Below, piece by piece: positions 46,149-57,550 of a DNA stretch of 64,000 nucleotides. The position numbers and the translations under genes are program-made. How positions within the stretch are numbered: the first letter of the stretch is position 1; every line of letters starts with the position of its first letter. The stretch covers positions 178,561,041 through 178,625,040 of the forward strand of contig CM060846.1 of assembly GCA_030762175.1 (NCBI GenBank). Direction: 5' to 3'. Source of the DNA: Metallyticus violacea. Its lineage: Eukaryota; Arthropoda; Insecta; Mantodea; Metallyticidae. The notes below the pieces were generated by a model that ran no database searches, had not been told where the DNA came from, and worked only from the letters and a program-made list of their open reading frames with translations.

Positions 46149-46396
46149 CAGCATGGGTGGCCAAAGTTGTTAAGGGAGGTCTGCGGTTGGATTACCGGCA
46201 AGACTGCCTTCCCTGAATGAGGCGTTTTCCAGGGTTTTCTGTTCTCATTAAAGGAAAATGCCGAGGAGGTATCCTACATTTAGGACTGGAACGCTTCCTT
46301 CTTAAAAAAATCCTATACTAATTTATAAGTTCATTTCATATGTCATCATGGACCACCGCCCGTCATGCCTCAGTAATGAAAAGGGAGTTAAATTAA
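46149..46396 (+). mobile_element. SINE-A, degraded, plus
   Basis: Head GCATGGGTGGCCAAAGTTGT with GGTTGGATTACCGG as B-box remnant, body AAATGCCGAGGAGGTATCC and GGACTGGAACGCTTCCTTCT, end GCCTCAGTAATGAAAAGGG. Several small deletions lie in the head. No target duplication was confirmed. Confidence 0.8.
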
Positions 46397-46556
46397 AAAC
46401 TTTTCTTTTCAATTATGCATTAATCTAATTCCTTTCAGAATCTAGTAACCCTTGTAAAACTTCGCTGCAGTACTGATTGGAAAAGAAATATTTAAACATA
46501 AGTATAATTTATTTTGGAAATCAGATTTTGTCTTTGAGTGTAGCAATGCATTGACA

Positions 46557-46579
46557 ATAAATAAATAAATAAATAAATA
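46557..46579. repeat. (AAAT)n microsatellite
   Basis: About six tetranucleotide units. Confidence 0.9.
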
Positions 46580-47159
46580 CAATATCCTTTAATTTTAGTG
46601 ACTCTTCTTGCATTTTTGCCTCTATTAGAAATTTCAACACCAGTACAAACTCCAAGGCGCAAAACGAAAACATTTAAATCTTTGAACATTTAGCTGGAGG
46701 TAGTGTGCACAAAGAGTTCATTCTGTTTGTACCCTAAATCTGAATGTTTTGTATTGGAATGTTGTATTTTGTCGTAGTGATTTATTTCCCAGAGTAATAG
46801 CAAGTTACACATTGAAAAGATGATAGGCCTTTTGTACGTATGCCACCCAAGGAGGCACATCCTGAAGTAAGGGATGATGTCATACCGGGTAGCTATAAAT
46901 GAACGCAGATAGTCCCTGAAGTTTCCTTAGATGACAAGTTCCAGACGCCGGAAAGCTTGCGAGAATCATGACGATATCACCACGGTTTCACTTGAAGCGG
47001 TCCGAGGAGGCCCCAAAAGGCTGCCAGAGGAAAGAACAGCATCATTCTTTAAAGAGCAAATCCACTACCTTGCCATACGGCACATCGCTCCTCGTCTGAC
47101 ACTTTCAACCACTACTATAAAATTAAATGTGATGAAATGAGATATTGGAAAACTTGCAT

Positions 47160-47328
47160 TTTTTTATTTATATTTAATACCCATTTTACACCTGAGGCAT
47201 CACAGGCGATGGACACTGATGATGTATAACATGAAATGATAAATAGGAAAGGATTATTTTTAAAGGAAAAAAGGTTTCCAGGCCTGAACTTAGGGAAGTG
47301 TCAGACATTTGCCTGGTATGTACTTGCC
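47160..47328 (-). mobile_element. SINE-A 3' fragment, minus
   Basis: Family body in reverse: TAATACCCATTTTACACCTG, CACAGGCGATGGACACTGAT, TTTCCAGGCCTGAACTTAGG. It ends before the head. Strongly diverged. Confidence 0.75.
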
Positions 47329-47442
47329 CAGAACCACCCTCATGCCCAAGTTAAAACTCGTTTCTCAAAAATTATCCCATTAACTGACCAAGGACAAAGT
47401 TGAAGTTGCATTTTTTCCATCGAAAAATAATAGTATACGAAC

Positions 47443-47443
<1 letters not shown>

Positions 47444-47509
<66 letters not shown>

Positions 47510-47510
47510 T
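47444..47510. repeat. (TTA)n microsatellite
   Basis: A pure trinucleotide tract of about 67 bp. Confidence 0.95.
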
Positions 47511-47709
47511 AAAACACTTAGTCGACAGAATGTCAATCTCAGAAGACAACGCTTGGAAGTGGTATCTTTGCGTTCCCCATATATTTTTTAAAATCTTTGA
47601 TAACTTTGTTTTTGTTAAATAAATATTTATCATCCTAAATACTCTTTGCAGTGGAGGTAGTCATTTTTCTATGTTTCTTAACATTTTTCCACAAATTTAT
47701 GTACAATAT

Positions 47710-48103
47710 TTACATGCCAGTATGCTTATTCTCACTGTGACTTGATATTTGCAGCATTTTTTGTACTCGGGCCATTACTTTAAGAAAACGCACAAGATTT
47801 CCATTTTCCCCAAGTTTATATTTATTTATTTTTAGCGCTTTCATTATGGTTTGATCAGATTTTATTACTGATTCTTTCAGTTTCTTGCCCAAAATATTGG
47901 GATCTTTTCTATTGTATGTGTGAGCATAATATTCAGCATCTTTTCGGAGGGTGTACATTTGGATGTGCTATTGAAACCAGCTTGCCTAGCCTCCGATTCT
48001 AACCTTCAGAGATGTTGTTTGCCCTGTGCCGTTTTCTTCAGCAATTCCATGCAGCTCTCGAAAGAAATTTCGTTTTCCAACTATCGATCGACGAAGTAAT
48101 CAT

Positions 48104-48134
<31 letters not shown>

Positions 48135-48460
48135 CCATTTTAATCAGTTTCCAACACATTAATTTCTTTTGCACTAACAAACACCAATATCCCATCCTGG
48201 TTGTCATCATGCAGATGGAAAATTTCTCCGTCGTTCATGTTTAATATTGTTCACGGAATGACTTCTTCCGTAAGAGATGATTTTTGTTTCCTCCAGACGC
48301 AATGGAAAGCCTGATTACTGCTTGTCTGCGTTGGCATTATAGTCACAAAATAGTAACCGCGGTTAAATAGCTTGCCAACTTCTGTCACATAGATTTTTGA
48401 TAGCGTTTCATCTGCTTCCTTTGCTTGCTTTGTTTTTTAACTTCAACTTCACTGCTGTAC
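47710..48460 (-). pseudogene. Unrecognised coding-like fossil
   Basis: Two minus-strand segments have coding-like composition. The first (about 48,450 to 48,140) reads through ADETLSKIYVTEVGKLF, TIMPTQTSSNQAFHCVWRK and NQDGILVFVSAKEINVLE with a single internal stop. The second (47,958 to 47,710) opens MYTLRKDAEYYAHTYNRKDP and KKLKESVIKSDQTIMKALKI. Between them lies a run of about 25 A on the minus strand (48,134-48,110). I do not recognise the family. The A-run could be the tail of a processed copy or an internal expansion. The balanced composition argues for a real ancestor, either host gene or transposon. Confidence 0.35.
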
Positions 48461-48791
48461 ATTGATATCCGTTGTGAATGAACAATGGCTTACTCTTGCT
48501 AGTTTTGGTGAATTCTATGAAATCCATAGCGAACGCAACTTAGGGCAAATAATTAACTTCCGATAATCTATCGTGACCAACGCATAAGATTAAGTTGCCA
48601 GATGCTGGCAACATTAAAGGGATGATTTTCCTCTGCACCCTCTCTGAATTAACGCTCGACCTTCAGCTCCACTCAAAAGCAGTTTTTATAAATCAATTAA
48701 TTGGTGGATTTGCAGAATTTAGACCCTTCAAGTAAGTGTCACTTAAATCTATCTCCGAGCTTGTGTCACTCCGGAAAGTGTCATAATATCA

Positions 48792-48912
48792 GCTTTAGGG
48801 TATCTACCTGGCATTTTACATTTATGAAAACTGAGGAAAACTTGAAAAAAAGCCTCAGTAAGGGAGGACAGTCCTTACGGGACCCGAATCTCAGACTTTC
48901 CTCTTATAGTCC
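48792..48912 (-). mobile_element. SINE-A internal fragment, minus
   Basis: Contains the reverse of the central family part: TAGGGTATCTACCTGGCATT, ATGAAAACTGAGGAAAACTT, GGGAGGACAGTCCTTACGGG. Both ends are missing or unrecognisable. Confidence 0.7.
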
Positions 48913-48919
48913 ATATGAA

Positions 48920-50160
48920 AACTTCATGGTAAGGAAATATGCATCATAGCATTCGTCTAAATTACGGGGAGAAATCGCGAAAACTCAAGAAAGTGAAAAT
49001 GAGAATCTCGAAGGTTGCCGCTTGGACCACCCCGCTCGGTAGATGAATACAGTACCAATATATGACACCTTCAAATAAGTATTTTTGTGAGCTTAATTTA
49101 TTTGATATAAAATGCAAATCACAACTTAGCTGTAATTGTAAGGGGCTAAACGTTTGAAACAGATAGGAAGGCAAATAGAGAGGAAGGTAGGGGAAACAGC
49201 TAATAGATTTTTCTTGATTTTCCCTCTCTTTCAGGAGATGAATGACCTAGCCCTTAATGTTGCGAGGTTACAAGATAAGCACTCCCACTCCGGAGAGCTC
49301 GATTTGATGAAATTATGAAAATGCATTTGAGACTGCTTTTTGCTTGATAAGGAACACGGTGATGAGCTTTTCTTTTAATTTTTATTTTCCTTCTAATTGA
49401 TACATATGTTCTTGCTTTGCGTCTTCAGTCTGCACTAGCTACATATTAAGAATTCTTTCCGTAAGCGACATCTTTTCTTGCTTTTGCTTTATATAATAGA
49501 TCTGAATAAATAACCAGATACTATTTGTAAGCTCAGTCGAATAGCTCTCTGTTTGTCATTTTACAGGATATATTCATTTAATATCACTGTTGGCGCCACT
49601 TCCTCTTTTTAATGTATTCGTCTAATGCTTTTAGCTGTCCCTGACTTTCGATCTAATTTTGCCATGTAGCGCATGTAAGCATAAAATACATAAATGGTGT
49701 TATATTATGCTTATTTAAAGGCACAAGGCATGGGAAGAGGAGAGTCGCGATCACTATTTTGTTTGCTAACTCTCAGATTAAAAGGTAAATACATCTTTTA
49801 TATCCATTATATGCGTGTTACAGAAACTGGGAAATATCCATTTTTATAGCTTTGAAATAATTTAGGCTTATTCCTAGCAGAACAGCTTACCTGAATTTTA
49901 TTTTTGTTTAGAATTTGACTGAAGTGTAAGTAAATTTCCAGGTAATTTTGTTTCCATGCTAATTTTCGCCATCATTGATTTTCTTTATTCAGTGTACCAA
50001 AGAATTGCAGCAGTTGGCATGAGACACATAAACGTTCAAAAAGAAATTCCTTGTTTCAGCTAGAGGAACCGGCTACTAACCAACTCAAGGTTTTGTTTAT
50101 CTATTAATGACCCTTAAACATCGCACGTGGTGATAACTAGATATAAAGTTAGAAAGTAGT
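48920..50160. other. Intergenic stretch without recognised features
   Basis: No coding family recognised on either strand. Confidence 0.4.
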
Positions 50161-50163
50161 TTA

Positions 50164-50329
50164 GAAATGAAAGCGTTCCAGGTCTAAGTTTAGAGCACCT
50201 CCTTATCATTGGTGAGGGCTGAGAAAAATCTGTAAAATATGTCAGTAAAGAAGATCGGTTCAGGCAGGAATTGAATCTCAAATCTTCGTTTATGAGTCTT
50301 TACCTTATCGATCTCGGAAGTTCGCGGCA
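50164..50329 (-). mobile_element. SINE-A 5' half, minus
   Basis: Shows AAAGCGTTCCAGGTCTAAGT, GTGAGGGCTGAGAAAAATCT and the head in reverse (ATGAGTCTTTACCTTATCGA, CTCGGAAGTTCGCGGC). The 3' part of the family (CACTGATGAT to the T-rich end) is missing, an unusual truncation for a retroposed element, so a secondary deletion is likely. Confidence 0.7.
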
Positions 50330-50639
50330 GTGAAGCTATAATCATTAGCATGTTTCGGCTTAGTATAACAGCAATGGTTAAAATACATGTAAACCTTAAT
50401 CGATCTGTCGTCAATGATTGTTGGACTGACATTATATTATTGCAGCCATTCTGAATCTTTTGATTAGGTAATATGAAGTCATGAAGTTTTAAGAGTCTAT
50501 GATGTCAGGCCAACAATCACTGACTTAAAATTGATATTTTTATCTCCTAATGTATTTGAACATGAGGGCTGAAGAGAAAAGAGTGACAGTACTCGTAATA
50601 CTGTGAGGACTTTGTTGATTTCAGTATGTCTAGGAGAAT

Positions 50640-51075
50640 GGCATAGCTGTTCAACACATTCAGTATCAGCAGTGCGCAAACGTAGAGGGACAAATACGGA
50701 CCTGTCGTGTAGTGGTGCAAGATTTTATCGCCCTAAGGTGATGCTCTGAAAGTGAGCAGCGTGCATGGATTAAATTTGAGGTGGTAAGTGTTAGGATCGC
50801 AAGGGAATGTCTGCGAGAAGCCCGTGATAATGAATCCTTGCCATATCGAATGGTGGTTCGCGGTGCCAGGCTTTCAATACAATAGTGTGGAAGATGCACC
50901 ACGTTTAGGCCGCCTTGTCCTTGAAACGCATTAAACGTTAACTTGATTCAGTCACTGCCAGAGGTGAGCCATTGATGGACAGTGAGGGAGTTAGCTACAG
51001 AAGTCAGAACAAAGCACACTGCAGTGTTGCAGTGGGACGCTCCTTCTCAAACATCAATATAATGGCTTGCATATG
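50640..51075 (+). pseudogene. mariner-like transposase, N-terminal fossil
   Basis: Plus-strand pieces are EQRAWIKFEVVSVRIARECL, ARDNESLPYRMVVRGA, then in other frames VEDAP-like sequence and a 'TVRELATEV.TKHTAVLQ' segment. They correspond to the paired helix-turn-helix of the same mariner subfamily as the 15.5-15.9 kb fossil. The DNA tract GTGAGCAGCGTGCATGGAT is shared exactly. No catalytic domain follows. Confidence 0.65.
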
Positions 51076-51079
51076 AGTG

Positions 51080-53270
51080 CCCAGTGTATCCCGGAGCGGG
51101 TGGTAAAACAGGGGATTATGTTGAAGTATTATAAAAGTTTCCAGGTTATAGAATAAATAGTCTACTGCTTATAAATGTGCTGTCATCCCTTCTTTCCAGT
51201 CCTCGTATTACACTGTTGTGTGTATAGACGATAGAATGTGAAATTATTTAGGAAAGAAAAATTCCGAAAATGGCAATAAGAATGGCAATCTCTTATGTTG
51301 TATGTAAAATCATGTTAATGCAAATTACAATTTTCTCTTGTTGGTGTTCATTTTAGGTGTGTTCGAATATATCTTTTTTATTTAGCTGACCTACTCACGC
51401 TCCCGTGATTAAACATGCACAGAAATTACAGATTATTTTCTCTTTTTTTCCTGCTACTCGTCATGGCACAAAGCGCTGATTGATGCCGGTTAGTACATAT
51501 GATTTTATAAAATATGGTGATTCGTTAATACATCAACAAACGTATGCCCTACTGTTTGCGTTAGCATTATACAAAATGTATGTCTTGGGAACCACCAAAA
51601 TAACCGAACGGGAATTTACATATTTTCAAAGAAATTAATATTAAGTAAAATTAAATATTAAATATAAGAAATATAGTATCACAGTGTCTAATTTGTAGTT
51701 ACTATACAACAATTAAAGTTGCTCACATTTGGAAACATTATGAACCGTTGATAAGCTTTATATTGTTGGGCATTTTTTTAAATGATATGTTCAACGATGA
51801 AGTAAGCAATATATTCTATTGCTTGACTTGTTCATTTATTTACTTAATAACCACAACTAGAATTGTTTTGAAGTATAAGGAAGAATTTAATACAATAGGA
51901 AACTAAAAATTGCAATACCTGGTCTAGAGTACATTCCTATTCTGGACTTCAAACTGGCGTCTTTTGAGAGGAATCTCTTAAATGCTGGAAAGAGCATTGT
52001 TCGTTTTGAAGGCTGTTCTTATTCGTCACTGATATTCTCTGTTGGTCAGGAACACATTCAATCGTTCCAGTTCAAATACACTCTAGTTAAATTGAAATTG
52101 TCAATTTAGAGATCTAATCCAGGACTTAGGCATTAGGATATTGGAGAAGGGAATTCTGAATCACGCCAGCTCAGTGCATTCCGCCTTTATTTTGAATCAA
52201 CCTAAGAGCAGCAATTTTCTTACAGACAAACTGGGTTAATGTTAGAAAAATAGCACGTTATAGGAGTTTTTAATATTTGGCCACGATAGTATCAGCTACA
52301 ATTTCTGCTGACTCCCCAAGTCTAAATGCACCAGCTTATCCCAACGAGCAATAAATAACAGATCCCAAATAATATGTTTGGTGAACAAATTTTCATCCTA
52401 ACCGTACCACTGGATGTCAGTAACTATTCTAAATCTGAAACAAATACTATTTCTCTATCCAACAGCGACGTCCCACACTTTCTGCGATGTTTGAATTTCT
52501 GGAAGAGGGAGTCCAAATTTGAGTCCATGATAGGTTGAAAGAGCTGTATCATATTTACAGATAAAAATATACACTATAATTGCAAAGCAATGACTACTCT
52601 GCAGAAAAACAAAATGCAAGAAAGTCAAATACAATGATTGTTAGAAAACATAATGGAGGACGTAAAGAAGAAGCAATAGAAGGACCATATACGACACACA
52701 AACAATATCAGTTGCGTACCAAGAAGTCAGATGCACCGGTCTGGGCCAAATTTTTCATATAGCTAATTACCAGGCCACGCACAACTTCTACCATTGCTAT
52801 TCATCTACAAAATGATTGTGGCACTTACTGAAAATAGAGACTGCGATTTTAAAAAGAAAACAAAAAATTTCCTGCTAAAAATTATTAGAAATTTCGTTGG
52901 AATTAAGTACTGATAATTTTTTTCAGCTGGGTAAATTAACATCTACATAGAAAGTTCTTCCAAAATGTGTCTGCAAAAATGGCAGGTTACCTCTTCCGAC
53001 TATTGATGATTCTGAATATACAAAATATACAATGTACATAAAGAGGAAGATGGTATTTTTCCCGTTTGTTGAAGGTGCAATAAGAATTCAAGATAAGCGT
53101 AATCAGTGTACTGATTCAACAAGATATAGTAGAGTGGTTCCTTAATTGGGCAACATTAGTAACCAAATGAAATACTGAGGATTTTAACATTATTTCATTC
53201 ATCTCTCCTCCGTTGAATTTACATCATAAACGGTTGAAAGTTGAAAAAATACGAGGGCAAGTAAAACACT
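51080..53270. other. Long AT-rich stretch without recognised features
   Basis: Several short open frames on both strands match nothing known; no SINE or transposase motif found. Confidence 0.45.
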
Positions 53271-53273
53271 GAA

Positions 53274-53275
<2 letters not shown>

Positions 53276-53331
<56 letters not shown>
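53276..53331. repeat. (TA)n microsatellite
   Basis: A dinucleotide tract of about 56 bp. Confidence 0.95.
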
Positions 53332-53334
<3 letters not shown>

Positions 53335-53799
53335 ATCGCGCATAGCAATGTTGCATGATGAAAACGGATAAGCCCTGATTGGTGAACATAAGTTCGCTTA
53401 CACATGCGTCTATCCTAGGGAACGAGCAAACAAAGCCATTTCGCCAGTCGTCTGTTCTTACATCACCATATGCCTGTTGCACTTCATATGTTAATCATGG
53501 TTTTGATTACTGCTTTTGCTGTAGCACCTTAACCGCCTTGCTTTGTTGTTGAAGCACGGCGCTCCTTAAATTCCTGTGGATTGTGGCAAACAATCAGTAG
53601 GCTTTCATTTCTGCAAAACTTCAACGTAGCATATTGCTCTTCACGAATCAACTCCGTTTTGTTATATAGGCGACCGGAATAGCATTACAACGCGCAAACG
53701 AGTAAGTAATACTAGACAGAAAAAAACTGGAAACATGCAAAAAACAATTAAATTTATATTTGGTGATTGCATAATTGCGAGTAAGGCGAAAAATAATGT

Positions 53800-53985
53800 A
53801 AATACTAGACTAGGAAAGAGAGCGAATAAAATTGTTGGAAATGAATTATTTATAGCAGGTTGTTACAGAAAAAAGTAATGCAAAGCCGTCCGGTTATAGC
53901 TATCTAAATATGCAACCGAATAAAATTGACGAAGAATCGAAGAAATGGTTTAAGAAAATAATTAACGCAAGTATTAACGAAACGA
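53800..53985 (+). repeat. Coding-like block homologous to 5.77-5.96 kb
   Basis: Aligns over about 150 bp with the block at 5.77-5.96 kb. Translation gives RLGKRANKIVGNE, then, after a stop, NAKPSGYSYLNMQPNKIDEE and KWFKKI. It directly precedes the polymerase fossil in the same orientation, so it is probably part of the same Polinton copy, but the gene is not identified. Confidence 0.5.
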
Positions 53986-53993
53986 ACTGGTAT

Positions 53994-54845
53994 GCACTCG
54001 TAGAGGAAAGGTCCTTGCTAGGCACATGGGTGGTAGGCTAGGATAAGATTGCTCTCGAGAATGGTTGTACGATTTTACAAACATACGAAATATGGGAGTA
54101 CGAAATGGTTAAGAAATAACCACGACAAAAGGGACATTTTAGGGCTACGTAAATCTGTTTTTCAAAATTTAGGCGGAGGCTTCTAGCTGGCCATCCTATT
54201 GCGACACGCCCGAAAAAAGGACACGTTTGTCAAAATGTATTTGAACGAGAAGACGTGTCGTAGAACCGAATGCCATGTGCTATTATCCGGACAGGAGAGA
54301 GTTCGCAAAGTTGAGTTACAACTCCTTTTGGGGGAAATACGGTCCGCACGACAACCATCACAGCTGCGACCTTGTGAGTAAGCACGAGCGCCTGATACAG
54401 CTCTTGAACGATGCAGGTGTGGAGGTACAAACGCACCTAACTGCAAGTATATTATGTAAGCCCTTTGGAAATACAATGAGCGAGGTCTTAAACAAAAATG
54501 TTACACCAAACGTAGTTATACCCGTTTATACAACCGCCCACACCCGTTTGCGGCTGTACTCCTGCCTTAAGAAATTGTAGCATCACATGTGCTGCTTTGA
54601 CACCTACTCTTACATAGGGACCTACAGATCTATTGGATGGTTGCCGAATACAGGATCGTTTTTGGGCGATATAAAGGATGAATTGTCCAAGTACTGCGAG
54701 GATGCCTAGCATTTGGCAATTTGCATCCACCGGAACTAAGAGCTACATTTGATGCGAAATGCGGCAATAGGGAGTATTCCATATACAAAATAAAGGGAAA
54801 TATCTTAAACTCCGGTAATTTGATTAAAGTGAACGGGAATGTCAA
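53994..54845 (+). pseudogene. Maverick/Polinton protein-primed DNA polymerase B, C-terminal fossil
   Basis: Across several frames the fragments follow the end of Polinton POLB. They are EERSLLGTWVV, TYEIWEYEMVK, DTFVKMYLNEK, then REFAKLSYNSFWGKYG (palm motif around 'NSFWGKFG'), TAHTRLRLYSCLKKL, SFLGDIKDELSKY and KIKGNILNSGNLIK. At the expected motif C ('DTDS') the sequence reads FDTYS (Asp at 54,599-54,601), so the second catalytic Asp is a Tyr. The exonuclease and priming domains are absent. This family replicates Polinton DNA using a protein primer; this copy cannot do so. Confidence 0.82.
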
Positions 54846-55860
54846 GGCTTCGAATAACGGGGAACAAACGCGTGCAGGAACTGGAATGTATAGAAATGTG
54901 TAGATACGGTTATAAAAGACGGAAGATTAAAGGCACTAGCAATGGTTACACATAACATAGCAACGAAAAGAAAGTGTGAAGAGGAAGAAGATGAGTATGA
55001 TATTGAGTCTAAAATATACAATGTTGATGGGGAAACGTTTGTCGCAGATTCTCGTTGACTCAAAATCGGCCCTCTAGAGTATGGATTTCGTGCCTAACTA
55101 GATGCGTAACAATGGCCGTAACCCAAAGGCGATATCGCCTCTGGAATTGTGGAGAAGACGAATGAATGTTTGGAACTCTTATGTCCCTTGGCATACTTAA
55201 ATAACAAGGGACAATATTTAATCTATAAATATGTATGCACTCCTTCACGTAAGCGTAAGGCCGATTAAGTAAGTCTCCAGCAAAGCTAAAAGCGCCGTTT
55301 TATCCAACCTACAGAGGATTTCCTTATGACTTTAACCGTGGCTAGGCTTCACGTTTAACATAGGTCCACCCATGATGCCAAACAAAAAAGATTTAAAAGA
55401 GCATGCCCGGGAAAAAAACGTGAAAATGGAAGATGTCAATTTTAGGAAACGGTATCAAGCAAGGGCAAGTTTAAGAGAGTGAGTCCCTGTAGAAACGTGG
55501 ACTTGTAAGATCTCCCTTTGGGAGAAGGAATTCCCAACAGGGGAATATTCAGCAAGGAGTATCCCGGCAGAAACGTGGAAATGACGTATCCTGAACATTT
55601 TTCGTTTCCCAGCACCATACAGGATCCGGTAAATGGGCTGAACAGCTGGAGGATCTGGAGTGGGAAACGCTGTACCGATAATAAATTTGGAGGGTGCATA
55701 CATTCAATTGACCATTACCTGCGTTTAGGCAATGCAGAAATACTTAAACGTAAAGCGACAAGAATTTTCAAAATAGGACACAGGCCTTTCTCAACGAAAA
55801 ATAGAGCTACACCCTACATTAGCATGACAGAAAGAGAAATATATTCGTTATAAACATCAA
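54846..55860 (+). other. Polinton interior, coding-like fragments unassigned
   Basis: Between the polymerase and integrase fossils are several plus-strand open pieces, including an acidic/basic tail with CEEEEDEYDIESKIYNVDG (near 54,970-55,030), a possible nuclear-localisation-like PSRKRKAD (near 55,245), and a 111-codon frame at 55,518-55,853. They probably represent further decayed element genes. No family could be named. Confidence 0.4.
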
Positions 55861-55879
55861 CGATCTATGGGAGACAGAG

Positions 55880-56135
55880 GCAAACGCCATCAATAGTACT
55901 AAGACACACAGCGAATTTTACTCTTATATTCTTACGGTGATAGACGACTTCCTTAAATTCGCTTGAGCTTCGTGAAGTCAAATTTGGCAAAAATATTGCC
56001 AAGGTCTTCAACGCTATATTTTCCAAATACAAGAGACTCTACCGAGTGCTACAGACCCACAATGGCACCGAATTCATCAACAGAACATTTTGAACGTTTC
56101 TCAAAATACTCTAGCCGCAAGCTCGTTCATCACCT
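55880..56135 (+). pseudogene. Polinton retroviral-type integrase fossil
   Basis: LTVIDDFLKFA (from 55,931) carries the first catalytic Asp of an rve-type core. After a frame change FGKNIAKVFNAIFSKYKR is followed by VLQTHNGTEFINRTF, where relatives have 'LQTDNGTEF'. The second catalytic Asp is thus a His (codon 56,058-56,060). The zinc-binding N-terminus and the region of the third acidic residue are lost or unrecognisable. In active elements this enzyme inserts the linear DNA into the chromosome. Confidence 0.78.
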
Positions 56136-56139
56136 TTCA

Positions 56140-57235
56140 TTACTTCATTACCCTGGAAATAGGTTGCTAGACCTGTATTACGTGATTAGCGAGGAATTAG
56201 TTAAAATCGTGAAGGAAATATGGACAGATCTCGCAAATGTGGACGAAGTCACCTGTCTCAACAATTCTCCAAATGCTCTATTCGATAAAACAGCGTGTCT
56301 CTCAATAGCGCTACATTTCCACGCCTCAGACGGCCTAACTCTTCAAAATGTACCTTGAAACGTTATTAAACTATTCATATGACGTCATTAAAGGTAGATT
56401 GAAGTCCCGTGGCCAGTGGGGCGTCCGTGGCAATTTCAATTCCAATTACGGAATAAAGTGCCGAAAAATACATCAAAAGCATTCAAATTGGTGTAGTTGA
56501 AGGGATTCCGCTCTGGGGAACTTTTCAATGAGAACCTGCTCCTTCCCAATATTGTCAAATTCACCCCTTCCAGTACGCAATTTCATCTATTCACCAAAAA
56601 TCCCCTTTTGAAAGGATACACAAAGATCGTCTTCGCTGAACTCCATCTCAAACAGACGAGGTCCAGCTTACCAGACGGCTCTGGCAAAGAGCAACGCCAA
56701 ATATCACTTCATGGACGTGGACTTTGAAACCTAAATATACTTAGAGCATCGCAATTTAACTACGTTCCCGTTGAAAAAACACTACAGAAAATCCCATCGC
56801 CATGACGTCGGATAAAGTCTACACGGGCAACATCTCAAAATATTCATATCATTTCTAACACTTCGATTTCGCTGCATTGCAACAATTTGTCAACAATCAA
56901 CCTTTCCCCTTCACAATCGCTAAAACCCAATTTCGTCGTTGGACACTTTCTAGATTGCTTTCAAACGCTACTGGACGGTTTGGGCATACATTTATAAAAC
57001 AAGGGCACCATCATCAATAGATTGGCCTATCCCAAAGGATACACCACATTCGCCTTTGATCTAACTGCCAGCACGACTGCAAACGACTATGCTTGCGTTT
57101 TCAGCACAACAATGTCACTATAAAAGTGGAATTTCGCAAATATTTGCCAGAAACTATCAGCGTCCTTGTTATGTCAAAACTGTACAGAACCTTGGAAATC
57201 GACGTACAATAAATTATATTCACATCATGAATACC
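56140..57235 (+). pseudogene. Polinton major capsid protein fossil (double jelly-roll)
   Basis: Fragments match, in order, the protein often annotated in arthropods as F54H12.2-like, which is the Polinton major capsid protein. They are EIWTDLANVDEVTCLNN with ALFDKTACL, then in another frame MYLETLLNYSYDVIKGRL (from 56,349). Next come LFNENLLLPNIVKFT and, near 57,030-57,075, AYPKGYTTFAFDLTAS. At least five frame changes or stops interrupt them. The middle third is hard to follow. No capsid could be made from this copy. Confidence 0.72.
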
Positions 57236-57245
57236 AAAAAAGTAA

Positions 57246-57550
57246 ATGATATTGCAAAATATACATTTTGCCGGAGTATTCGCCGCTATCCAAATACCAT
57301 TTACAAACTCGGAACACTCTATCGCTCTCGTTAGAAATGCGAACCCATGCACAAAACAGGAAAAATGCTGGATTTGCATGTTCATAACCGCAGACGTTTG
57401 GGAAGAATATTTGGACAGCAACGGTCTGCTTCCGCTCTTACCCGACTTCCTCAATTTTTAACACGCCATGGCGGTAGAAATTGGAACTGCAATACGCGTC
57501 GACTACAAGTTAACGACAGCACTACGTATGGACACTATATAGTCGCATAA
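57246..57550 (+). pseudogene. Polinton adenain-type cysteine protease fossil
   Basis: The frame shows GVFAAIQIPFTNSEHSIALV, then NPCTKQEKCWICMF and YLDSNGLLP. A frame change near 57,450 leads to GRNWNCNTRRLQVND and STTYGHYIVA. Relatives of adenovirus protease read 'GVF.CDQLP', 'HW' (catalytic His), 'DS.G..P', 'W.YN...LQ' and 'S..CGHYC'. Here the His position is Cys and the nucleophile Cys position is Tyr, so both key residues are gone, in addition to the frameshift. It lies directly after the capsid fossil, a plausible element order. Confidence 0.75.

Noticed and set aside
55518..55853. 111-codon frame between polymerase and integrase fossils as an intact gene
   Set aside because: It lies among frame-broken element fragments with no recognised domain; openness over this length is not decisive.
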